Positions 26,101 through 36,150 of a stretch of DNA of 64,000 nt are shown here, one piece after another. The position numbers were made by a program, and so were the translations under genes. This DNA is from Austropuccinia psidii (Eukaryota; Basidiomycota; Pucciniomycetes; Pucciniales; Sphaerophragmiaceae). The stretch spans positions 39,427,359-39,491,358 of the forward strand of contig JALGQZ010000009.1 of assembly GCA_023105745.1 (NCBI GenBank), in the 5' to 3' direction. The notes below the pieces were generated by a model. It was not told where the DNA came from. It saw only the letters and a program-made list of their open reading frames with translations, and did no database searches. Within the stretch, counting starts at the first letter, position 1. Every line of letters starts with the position of its first letter.

Positions 26101-26262
26101 GGATTTGGGTGCAATGGTTGATTTGAGCTTTTTAATGTGCTGTTTATATTGGAAAGGTGTGAAGGCAACTCCGTGCCTATCACCCTCAGGGGAAGAGTGT
26201 GTTTGAGTTGAGCAGTGTTGACACATGCATATATGCATTGAGGAATAGTGGAGGGTTGTCAT
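23117..26262 (-). pseudogene. Plavaka-type transposase, element B copy
   Basis: About 3.1 kb on the minus strand. The first part (26262-25585) has cysteine motifs CMCQHC and CCPQC..C..C, likely a zinc-binding N-terminus. The core at 25470-24961 has KCDVWDGLVWRRFTGTRNIN, PGALAFSIYVDWFNAHGKST, LICLNLPPSERLKQENVYVA and GIIPGPKEP, the most recognisable Plavaka block. After a one-base shift come ISHSGNQFCNFCTIHKAQIE (about 24970), MVNLDIMHNLILGILKDHAAF (24767), ATWGYEHLIGVFAKMPTNNK (about 23890) and the C-terminal LNIYKAVGFDDGHLIISEEE block (23530-23117). Frames change several times; some breaks may be introns, but shifts such as the one near 25180 look like true lesions. Cut-and-paste transposase acting on the CACCAGGG ends; divergently oriented from gene X. 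Confidence 0.85.
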
Positions 26263-27223
26263 TGTTGCAGGAATTGGGAGTATGGTTGGTTTGTGTATAA
26301 ATATCTATGGCTGATGTGAAAGTGTTTAGGAGTGTTATTAATTGGAAAAAAAATTGAGTGAGTATTTATGAAGGGGGAGATGATTTGAGCCATCTGAGGA
26401 TTTTATCCCATTTGTAATGGTGTGTGAGCTGCAGCTGATAAAGTGTAACATGTCTCATCTGGATGGCAGAATTGGTTAGGAGTTTAATTGGGTAAAATGC
26501 CATGCTCCTAAATGCTCATACATATTATATTTTAGTTACACATGGGGATACTGCGGTTTTGACCCTTGAGGGGCATTCCAATAGGGCTGTGTCAACATTG
26601 AACTGAGGGGATTGACATTCAAAGCATGTACACTGGCACGCCATCGTACATGGCTTAAACCTTATTACAGACATTACAATATAACTCTATTACATAAGGG
26701 GTTGGAGTGCAGCTAAAGTCTTGGTATTTTCCTTGAGTGCAGCAGGCTTTTAATTGGTTGGAATGTGATTTGGATTGTCTCGCCTTTCTTGAAAAGGTGA
26801 TGTCTCTTTTGTGGGTAAATCCTTCATGAATATACCCCTTTACAGATGTACAATGCTGTGGAATTTCAATGCATATATTGGCAGTTTGGATAATTCACAA
26901 AATGTGAAAATGGGGAGGCGGAAATGTTACCAAATATGATTACTTATGGATGATGGGTCCCCTTTGAGATCAAGGGAATATTAAATTATATGGTGGTAGG
27001 CCGTGCAGGGTGGTTTCCAACAAAAGTGGAGGAGCTCAAGAGGAGGTAGGGAGGATTCTCCTAAAAAGAGGCTTATTAGACTTCCAATAAGACTCTTTTT
27101 AGAAATATTCATAGAATATCTCTATTCTAAATTTGAAAATATTCCATCTCATATCACTCTATTTTATCATAATACTGAGGTGTTTTATCTAGTGAAAAAT
27201 ATTACTGTACTTTTTCGGCCCTT
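26263..27223. promoter_or_regulatory. Divergent promoter region, transposase B / gene X B
   Basis: Non-coding, same layout as 20369-21304. It contains the palindrome at 26626-26651. Just before the gene X start the DNA is A/T-rich with repeated CTATTTTATCATAATACTGAG-type sequence shared with element A at 21240. Confidence 0.55.
26626..26651. promoter_or_regulatory. 26-bp palindrome, element B divergent promoter
   Basis: ATGT-ACAC-TGGCACGCCA-TCGT-ACAT, equivalent in position to 20733-20758. The right half of N4 differs from the A copy (TCGT against TTGC) while the TGGC..GCCA core and the outer ATGT/ACAT are kept. Confidence 0.6.
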
Positions 27224-29282
27224 ATGTCATCTTCCAAGTCACAAAAATCCCGTTCAGGTTCTGTTCATGACTCAGATAGTGAATCTAGCATAGAATATGT
27301 TCAAACACAGTCACCATTGAGTCCCAACATTCCTCTCACAACCCCTATTGCATCCTCAATGAATGTATCAGGTCTTAACATTGATGTGGGAAATCCAAAG
27401 GCTCCAACTTCAAGCACTTGGTCGATCCCAGATATTTCCGTCACTCCAATTCCCCCAAATCCCACTAATACACAAACGCATGTGTCCCAGGGGCCAGAAG
27501 GCACACCTCAAATCTCATCAAACACTAATCCCCAATCAAAATTTCCACGTGAGTTCCTCCTTAATCCCGGTTGGAATCCAGTCACATCCCAGGATCCCTT
27601 TGGCCAAAGTAAACAGCCAACCCTCAATATTCCATCAGGCTCTCAGGTTCATGTGGGCGATGAAAGGCGCGTGGATGGGGGGTGACAAAAAAGACCATTG
27701 GAGAATTCAACTTGGAGTGGTCTGTCGGAGGGAAATCCAGGTTTGACGCTTCATCAAAGTAAGTCATTTTAATTTCGGAGTATAACCTTTTTCACAATTG
27801 GATATTTTTGTTTCATGGGTTAGATATGGAACCTAAAGGCAAGTCAGTCCGATCTCAGGAGCCAATTGAAGATTGTGAGTATGACCAGTCTTCATTAATG
27901 TTTTGATGTGTTAACTGATGATGTGCATGGCAGGTGATGAACTTTATGCATCTTCACCTCTGGTCCATAAAGAGAAAGTCACTGGACATCATCATCCATA
28001 TGCCTCCAAGCCAAGAACAGCTCATGCCAGTTCATCAAGAGAAAAAATGGTGGATGATGAGGATGAGAACATGTCTCCGACTCAAATGGAAACAAATGAT
28101 GAACCAAGGAGGGACAATTTCACGGCGCATGAGCATGGCACTCAGTCAAATAGTGAGTTCACCCATCCTCAAATTCCCCTTGCCCAGAGTATGCTTGAAC
28201 AATCTGAGGTCAGACAGCAAAGGAACCAGGCTCATAAAGCTCACAATGTGGCAAAACGTGCCAGCCAGAATGAGCAATAAAAATGGCTGAAAGAAGAACT
28301 TCCAGATAATGTCCATGGAATGAGATCAGCAGTACATGCCCATTGCCTGTTCCTACTCAAAGTTAGGGATAGGGATTTTTCCTTACTACCAGCACCACCA
28401 AGCACAGAAGAGTGTGAAATTGCAATTCAAGTGGCTGGTCATCTCGGATATGTCCCCAAGGATGTTTTCAATGAGCCATCAACACAGGTTCAGTCTCAGG
28501 GTTTCCAAAGCTACTGTGAAAATGAGCTCCACAAGCTAGTACTAAAGCGATTCACTTGGGACTGGGAGAGCTCATGGCAACATCCGTTCAATGAGCTGAT
28601 GTCTATGGTGTTTTACCGTACATTATGTCTTGCACTCGTCAGCACCAAGTATCATCATTAATGTTGGAACAAGGATCATAATAACTATGGGGTTGTGGCA
28701 GCTTTAATGGAGCAATATTTCACTTATTTGAAAAGAGAATGGAAGTCTATTCAAAACAATGCGGAGTATTTGGTTAAAAATAAGGAGAATCAAAAGCTCG
28801 CAAAGATTTGTCAAAGGGTTAGTTAATGTATCTCTTCTTCATTGTGAGCAAAGACTGATGATGATCTACTTGATTATGTGCAGACCTGTGAGCGCCGTTG
28901 TGAATGGTGTGATACGGATAAATTTCCTATTCTAGCATCACAATTCAATGACCCTTGAGTATGCTCAGATACTGAGGAGGTACTGGAAAATGGCCATCAA
29001 GTTTACCGCAAAGTGGGATTACTCTGGTGCTCCCAGTTATTTAATGAATTGGTATTAAAAAGGATTGAGACATAGAGTTTTGTAATTGCATTAAAAAAAG
29101 GGTAAAAAACTATTGATAGATTGCCATAATTACAATTGACAGATGATGGTGATATTCCGGAAGGCTTATCATTTCAGGTATTTGATCAAGATTGGCTCAA
29201 AAGCTGTAGTAAGATGCAGACTAGCGCCATCAAAATACTTGACATGCCAGTTATTAGGCCAAATGGTGATTCTCTGCAATAA
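27224..29282 (+). pseudogene. Gene X, element B copy, at least four exons
   Basis: Exon 1 is 27224-27758 (Ser/Pro/Thr-rich, MSSSKSQKSRSGSVHDSDSES); exon 2 27824-27874; exon 3 27934-28817; exon 4 28884 to the stop at 29280. Introns 27759-27823 (GTAAGT..TAG), 27875-27933 (GTGAGT..CAG) and 28818-28883 (GTTAGT..CAG) keep the frame. Exon 3 holds the best-conserved part: HGMRSAVHAHCLFLLKVRDR, VAGHLGYVPKDVFNEPSTQV, RFTWDWESSWQHPFNELMSM, then a Lys-rich helical stretch. Exon 4 opens with CERRCEWC, a possible metal site. In-frame stops: TGA at about 27683, TAA at 28278 and 28659, TGA near 28957 and TAG near 29072. The family is unknown to me as a named domain. It is linked to this transposase in both elements, so a role in transposition or its control is likely but unproven. 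Confidence 0.75.
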
Positions 29283-29620
29283 CTTAGTAATATAAATGTA
29301 TATCACCGTTACAAATTAACATTTTGTGAATTAGTTGTGCAGGTGTAATACAATTGGATTATTATTTATTAAAGAGGCAACATCTTGCTAAATATGTCAG
29401 AATATAGACAATATGAGTTGGACTGTATCACTGTCTCCCTTAGAAATAATACTCTATTTCTCATTTTCATTGAGGAAATATTAAAGGAGTTCAATCCAGC
29501 TCATGGTGTTCATAATTGTGGACCTGTGCCAGGGTGCGCAGGTGTGATCAACTTGGTCAAACACAAATTATATAATATCAGTAAGGCTCACGCAGTTAAT
29601 GATTTTTTCTTTTCTTGGAC
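29283..29620. other. Convergent 3' region between gene X and helicase B
   Basis: Short A/T-rich stretch between two genes pointing at each other. Part of it (from about 29485, AATCCAGCTCATGGTGTTCATAATTGTGGACCTGTG) recurs in element A at 59476, so it could include the last helicase exon. I could not assign it. Confidence 0.35.
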
Positions 29621-32005
29621 CTATTGGTGTTTGGAAAATTTTATTTCCATAAGGAAGGATTTTAGAATAGCAATACAATCAGGGTCAAAGATGAGCTTGA
29701 AAGGTACCTTCCGCATGTTGACCTCAACTGAATGAGGAGTGATATAGTGGATGACCTTTACAGGTTGTTGTTGGCCAATACGATGGAGTTGATCAACAGC
29801 CTGAGCCTCAATGGCTGGGTTCCAATTGGCCACCTGGAAATGTGGATGTCAGGGGATGCCAATCAGGGTAGAATTTTGGGGGTCCCCTCACCATTAAATA
29901 GACCATATTAGCACAAGTTATATTGAGGCCAGTTCTAGCTGCAGCAATGGATGCAATCAGTACTTCACATTCAGGATTATTGAAGAAATTCTCCAGTGCC
30001 TTCTCCTGTGCTCGTGCTGTCATTGTTCCATCAATTTGTGTTGAAAGGATAGAGTGATGGGCAAGTGCAATACCAATTCTACAATATAAAAAAGTCAGAT
30101 GGATTCAATTGGTAATGGATGCATATTAGAATTAACGCACAAATCTAGAAATTGGGTCCATTGGGTATAAACCACCGATTGGGTTGGACCACACTTTGTT
30201 TGTTTGTTCTTCATTAAGCTTTGTAGGAGGTGTGCAATTTTACTACTCATCATGCATGTTTCCACATCCAAAATAGTTCTTGTGATTGTTGGGGAGTTAT
30301 CATGAGTGTTCCTGCCCTTGGGGTCTTCCAAATCCACCTCCGCAATTGTGTTAAGCATGATGTGATGGTTACAACATATTTGCAGCTGATTAATATTTCT
30401 GAAAAATTCTCCTGGTCCTTTGCTTTTGGATAATAGGAATTCTTCATATAATGTGGAATATTCTTGCTGCATGGTCGGGTTGAGAGGGAGCAGCTCATAA
30501 TAATGGCTAATAGTGGGGAGGGATTCGAGATGTGTGGTTTTGGTGCGGCGCAAACTTAAATGCCGCAATGCCAAATGCAAAATATCATTGCAACCTATTG
30601 GAAAGACTACTCAGGATGAATGGTGACAAGTTATCTTGATTGGGGCTCTGGGGTTGAGTGATGAATGATATTATGCCCAAAAGGTCATAAATGGTGTTGT
30701 GAATAGGTGTGCCCGTTAAACATATTCCACTGGATGAAAGGAGGCTATTAATGGCATGGTGAGTGGCAGTGTATTGAGAGCGAATATAGCTATAAGATGG
30801 GGCAAGGGTTATTGGATATAAAAGGTAATATGAATCATTTAAGCTCAGACACTCACTGTGCTTCATCCAAAATTATACAATGCCAATTGATTTGAAAAAT
30901 GAATGATGTAGAGGTATTGGTTTGCTTAAATTCTTGGGTGATAGTATTGTAAGAAGTGATGATGATATCATATTTTAAGATGTTGGCCTTGGATAATGAG
31001 TAATGAGTGGGACCATGGTAGATTTTGGCATGCAGCGCTCCAGCCTGAGCATGCTTGGATATTTCTGATTGCCAGTTGGTAATTAAGCGAGGGGGGCAGA
31101 TGATCATGGTGGGCATGGAGAGATGGGGGTTTGCAATCATCCGCTCCTTGGAGGTACCAATTAGAGCAATGGCCTGAATGGTTTGACCTAATCCCATATC
31201 ATCCACAAGCAGTCCTCCAAGAGTTGTATTGGCCGAAAGGGATTCAAATGAGCTAGTGACCTTGTTTGTAATGATGTGCCTGGCATTAAAAGTGCATCCT
31301 GGGGGTGGGGTGGCCCAAAGGTTATGGGCTGATTGGCCATTGGGGATTTCTCGATCCCAGAGAAAAGCTATTCCGGTCTTTTGATGAGGGAGGAGGGGAG
31401 TTTTAATAATGGCAAGTGGAGTTCTGATCCACTGGGTAATTGTATGAGTTTTTGCTTGGAAATCAATGATGAAACAGCAGGATATGAAGCTGGTGTCGAG
31501 TTTGAAGCGGGAAATGTGGAGGAAAGAGTTGACATTGACTATGAGTATTACAGTCATACTCTTTGGGCATTTTAAGCTCGAAATCTTGTGTTCGAAAGCT
31601 TTCCATTATGAATATAATGTTTGGATACCATGTGAAGAACATCAATTCTAGATTGGGTTTCTGAGATGAGGAGGGATCATTTGCATCAGTCATAAATACT
31701 CCCTCAACAAATAATATTTGAGTAAGATTGGATTGGCAATTGTCAATCCATGCCCCACCAGGACCACAGTGCATGAAAGGTTTTGGTTCCCCAAGGAATG
31801 GTATCAACGTTTGGGAAAGGGTTCCAGGGAGAGAGCCAATAGCATGCTGGTGATTGGGGAGATATATGAATATGTTGTGTTGATTGTGCCATATGATAAT
31901 CCAAGAAGCTAAGTGGGAATTCTCAGGATTTAAGGTTATATCACTATTTATCTGAATACAAATATTAATCATCCCAATGCAAAGTGGTTGTGAAGGGGTT
32001 GACAT
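29621..32005 (-). pseudogene. SNF2-type helicase, element B copy
   Basis: N-terminal part from Met at 32005 (MSTPSQPLCIGMINICIQIN) is specific to this family. The SNF2 ATPase follows: LLPHQKTGIAFLWDRE, then motif I DMGLGQTIQAIALIG (about 31190), motif Ia IICPPRLITNWQSE, DIIITSYNTITQEF, the DEAQ box near 30860, LTGTPIHNTIYDLLGII (about 30710) and RRTKT. The C-terminal lobe has VVYTQW, LIASIAAARTGLNITCA and WNPAIEAQAVDQLHRIGQ (about 29820). The order matches Rad5/HLTF-like SNF2 proteins. The P-loop lysine is Gln (GLGQT), and frames shift several times, so this copy should lack ATPase activity. In the family such enzymes move nucleosomes or other proteins along DNA using ATP. It converges on gene X and diverges from the zinc-cluster gene. 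Confidence 0.85.
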
Positions 32006-34109
32006 GATGGCTATTTTAAATTATTTGGGCAAAGTTGGAAATTATATGATTGGGAAGGGTTATCTAAAGGGAATGAAGACAAATAAGCGCAGGTGGGGGA
32101 GTTATATGAGAGGCAGCAATGGGTTAAAGGGGGGATGGCCTGTGGTTACGTGCATGGTCTTGATGGAGGTGGGCCTCTTGGGCTCATAGTTTTCATATCC
32201 AATTTGGGGCATATATCAAGGCAAGGTGGCCAAAATGTTGGTGCACCGATATGACTGCTGGATCTGCAGCAAGTTACAAAACCTTTGGTGGAACAAGGTT
32301 GACATTAGCATATCCAAAATTGGGTGGGTTGTAGCAACCTATTGTGGAGGGGCATATTAGAGGCATGCAGCCATGTTCGCTGGTGTGACAGCAAACAATG
32401 AGCTTATCTTCCCCAGGTTAATTGGTGCACAGGGACATCCTGGGCAATGTTGGGGGTTTCAAAGGGAAATCTCACTGTGGGGATGTTTGTGTGTGGGCGG
32501 GTGAGATATGTTTGGTGGCGTGCCACCAAACATGAGCTTGGTTTTGCCTGATGCCTACTGGGCTTCCAGGGAGGAATGTGTGGCATGATCAAAGGGGGCG
32601 CGGGCCGTGAACCGTGATCCACATATACATTCACCCATATTGCGTTTGAGTCGGGTACGAATCCACCGAGATTGGCATCAGGGTCTTTGCCTCACACGTG
32701 TACGAAACTCCGGTGAAAGAGGCCACCCGCCCAAGGGATGTTTTGGCTGCAAGCCAGGGGCCACAGCATGCGCAGGGTGCATGAGAACGTGCATAAAATG
32801 ACCTGCAGTGGGAGATCCCCACGCAAACATAACAAGCCTCAGCAATCATAGGTTGGGATTCTTCTAATGCGTATGAGGCTGAAGAAAATCCACACTGATT
32901 GGCCTCAGGTTTCCACGCGCAAGCGGGGGAGCATCTGCAGTCAAGCTGACCACCTGACCAAGAAAATAGCCAGTTGGAAGACTGGCAGTAAAATGTTGCC
33001 CAGGTGTGTGAAAGTTGTCTGCGTATGAAAGCATGTGCCTGCCTGCCAATGAGCACGCGCAATGAACAAGTGGGGCCAGTCAAAGTTTCCCCAACAATGG
33101 CACCGGAGTAAATCCACTGTTTGTGTATGACCCAAATAATAAGTCATCCCATTATGACCCACTTTCATTAACTTGGATTACACCCACATATGTGCTGTAG
33201 TTAGGCAGAGCTCTCCAACAATGTTCATCAAAGGGATGCAGTTGAGATATATGACTCAATGGCTTGACGTGCTTGCATGTTACATTGTTGAATAACTTTT
33301 GCTCTGCCCTGCAGCATACATTTACAAAGGTTTACTGCGTACTACAGTGTTGGCTGTACAGATTAGGAAGGTGTAATACTACTTCAGCCTGCATGCATAT
33401 AGCCAATGGGTATCCACCATGCGATCATTTGCATATACATAGCTCATGTGCCACATGTCAGAATTGCGTTTCACCCAATTTGCACACGCAAGCTGAGCAT
33501 GTCATGGTCAAAAGCACCGCGGGGAAGTGCTCAGTAAAGCCATGGTATGGACCATTTTTGCAATAGTTCTTTGGAAGGCTCAGTTTGGAGAATTTCACCA
33601 AACCGTGTTCAATGCTGCACCTGGCTGAAATGTCATCCGATGCTGTGCCAAATTCTCAGATTGTGTGCATACAGAAACAACCGAGCAATGGCTCAGCATG
33701 GTGCATTTGATATTGTTATATCAATAGTTCAATTACTGTGCAGTTAAAATGTTCAGCCACTGAGCATTTCAATTATGACCCAAAAGCGAACCTGAGCAAT
33801 GGGTCAAGACAAGCTCACACTGTCTTCGCTTGTCTTACAGCCCCCCCTTTGTTCAAACACTATTACCAGGCCATAAGGCCAGTAATTTTGCCGCAGTCAC
33901 TTGTGACCAAATGCACCACGTTCTTTTCTGCATGGGGCATTTGGCAATTGCACCCACCATGCACATTCAACGAGGGCCTCACGACCACCCTCCTGGGTGA
34001 TCGGGTGGTTATTTAAAGAAACAAAGGGGATTTGACTGAGATTGACAATTCAATCAATAGCAATACTCAGCCAGAACCCCCTTGTTCTTCTGCCTCATGC
34101 CAGCATTCG
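32006..34109. promoter_or_regulatory. Intergenic region between helicase B and zinc-cluster gene
   Basis: About 2.1 kb without a supportable gene; short frames on both strands are not shared cleanly with the matching region of element A (61958-64000). The two regions align over long stretches (for example TTGGCTGTACAGA, ATTTGCACAYGCAAGCTGAGC), so this is conserved non-coding DNA. It holds the best palindrome of the set (32508-32533). Two genes diverge from it. Confidence 0.5.
32508..32533. promoter_or_regulatory. 26-bp palindrome upstream of helicase B
   Basis: ATGT-TTGG-TGGCGTGCCA-CCAA-ACAT: perfect 12-bp arms around a 2-base centre. Same design as 26626 and 41924 but with different N4 blocks that are complementary to each other, so symmetry is kept while sequence changes. 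That is what a dimeric DNA-binding protein would select for. Confidence 0.65.
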
Positions 34110-36150
34110 CTGCAACTGAGCTTCAATTTTTCCCACATGCCTTAAAGCTGAGACTTTTGCGGGTGGTGAAACTGCTGAGATCATCTCAGCTTCACCATGG
34201 TGTAAAAGACCATCTTAACACAACAAGCCCATCACTTTCTTTCTCACCCGCTCCACTTCGTTCCATCTCACCCGCTGTTTTCCTTCTTGTGTGTATTCCC
34301 CTTGGTCTTCCTGCCTTTCCATTCTTTTCCTTTGCACTCCACTGAACCCACTCCCCTTCCTTTTGCCTGTTTGTTTTTCCTGCTGATGCTTTCAGACCCC
34401 CACTTCTATCCACCTCGTGTGTTACCTCCATTTTAAACTTTTTCCATCCTCATGTTCCGAACTTAATACTTTTTTTTCTCCTCTTCCAGACTTTTAAACA
34501 CTTCGGACTAGAGCATTCTTATTTTGTTTCTGTTTTAAATTTATCTAATTCATCTTACGTCTTCATTTTTTACTTTCTATTCAGTTACTAACCTCAATTG
34601 TTTTGTTTTTAGATGTCGTGCACTTTATGCACCAAGTGGAGTATCCCCTGCATTCGTTCCTCAATGACAACTGAGGCTTGTGATGCTTTCCAACAAGCAC
34701 ACAAGAAATGTTTGTTTGTTGTCCACCCCTTCCGACCACAAGGCCAGAGGAGTTCTTGCCCAAGACACCCTTGTGAGGACTCCTTTGTGGTCGACAATGA
34801 TGAAACCTTGTCTGAGCACAAATGGCCACCAGGACCTCAAGCAGGCCGGTGGGAACTATTCCGGACTATTAGCCCTGTCCCCTCAAGCATCAATTTGTCC
34901 ACCCCCCCTCCTAGGCCACCATCCGATGGTAATTTTACTCCTCAACCTGAGCAAAGTGATTATCTGGCCGATGAAGGATGGCAATGGCAGGAGGACATTG
35001 GAAATTGGGCCGATTGTCACCAATGGGATTCAAGCACCAAAGTAACTTTTCTTTCTCCTCCTTATCTCATTTCTCTTCACGCAATAATACTGACTTTCTT
35101 CCATTACTCATAGAACATGCTGCAACTGAGCTTCAATTTTGCCCACACGCCTTGAAGCTGAGACTTTTGCGGGTGCTGCAACTGCTGAGATCATCTCGGC
35201 TTCACCATGGTATAAAAGACCATCTTCACACGACAAGCCCTTCACTTTCTTTCTCACCCGCTCCACTTCGTTCCATCTCACCCGCTGTTTTCCTTCTTGT
35301 GCGTATTCCCTTGGTCTTCCTGCCTTTCCATTCTTTTCCTTTGCACTCCACTGAACCCACTCCCCTTCCTTTTTCCTGTTTGTTTTTCCTGCTGATGCTT
35401 TCAGACCCCCACTTCTATCAACCTCGTGCATTACCTCCATTTTAAACTTTTGCCATCCTCATGTTCCGAGCTTAATACTTTTTTTTCTCCTCTTCCAGAC
35501 TTTTAAACACTTCGGACTAGAGCATTCTTATTTTGTTTCTGTTTTAAATTTATCTAATTCATCGTACATCTTCATTTTGTTTCTTGATTTTTTACTTTCT
35601 ATTCAGTTACTAACCTCAATTGTTTTGTTTTTAGATGTCGTGCACTTTATGCACCACGCGGGGTATCCCCTGCATTCGTTCCTTGATGACAACCAAGGCT
35701 TGTGATGCTTGCTGACAAGCACACAAGAATTGTTTGTTCGTTGTCCGCCCCTTCCGAACACGAGGCCAGAGGAGTTCTCGCCCAAGACACCCTTGTGAGG
35801 ACTCCTTTGTGGTCGACGATGATGAAACCATATCCAAGCGCAAATGGCCACCGGGACCTCAAGCAGGCCGAGGGGAATTATTATGGACAATTAGCCCTGT
35901 CCCCTAAAGCATAAACTTGTCCACCCCCCCTCCTAGGCCACCATCCAATGGTAATTTCACTCCTCAACCTGAGCAAAGTGATTATCTGGCCGATGAAGGA
36001 TGGCGATGGCAAGAGGACATTCGAAATTGGGCCAATCGTCACCATGTCTTGTCACCAATGGGATTCAAACACCAAAGTTTTCTTTCTCCTCCTTATCTCA
36101 TTTCTCTTCACGCAATAATACTTACTTTTTTCCATTACTCATAGAACAAA
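34110..36150 (+). repeat. Tandem duplication of promoter and first exon (~1.01 kb period)
   Basis: Sequence from CTGCAACTGAGCTTCAATTT at 34110 repeats from 35120. Both copies contain the same promoter (TGTAAAAGACC at 34201; TATAAAAGACC at 35210), a long C/T-rich leader, exon 1 of the zinc-cluster gene and its following intron down to CATTACTCATAGAACA. The copies have since diverged by small deletions and substitutions. Confidence 0.88.
34613..35040 (+). pseudogene. Zinc-cluster gene, duplicated first exon, copy 1
   Basis: Starts MSCTLCTKWSIPCIRS. The cysteines (CTLC-x6-C-x9-C-x9-C) resemble a fungal Zn2Cys6 cluster, but the CxxC expected after GCT-TGT is CDAF, so one ligand is lost. A 13-base deletion near 35020 shifts the frame just before the splice donor GTAACT at 35041. 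Apart from these two lesions the exon is open. It lies 1.0 kb upstream of an almost identical exon (35636). Confidence 0.7.

Noticed and set aside
16814..29282. Two side-by-side tandem copies of the transposase and gene X unit
   Set aside because: The copy A gene X stops inside a codon at the CACCAGGG end and continues in frame at 58307 after a matching inverted end. Nesting explains this; tandem duplication does not.
29385..29735. Plus-strand 116-codon frame after gene X B
   Set aside because: It lies opposite the C-terminal helicase sequence (29621-29833) and is not kept in element A.
32404..33168. Several overlapping frames of 60-150 codons upstream of helicase B
   Set aside because: They are not kept open in the matching region of element A and show no domain; the DNA is better explained as conserved non-coding sequence.
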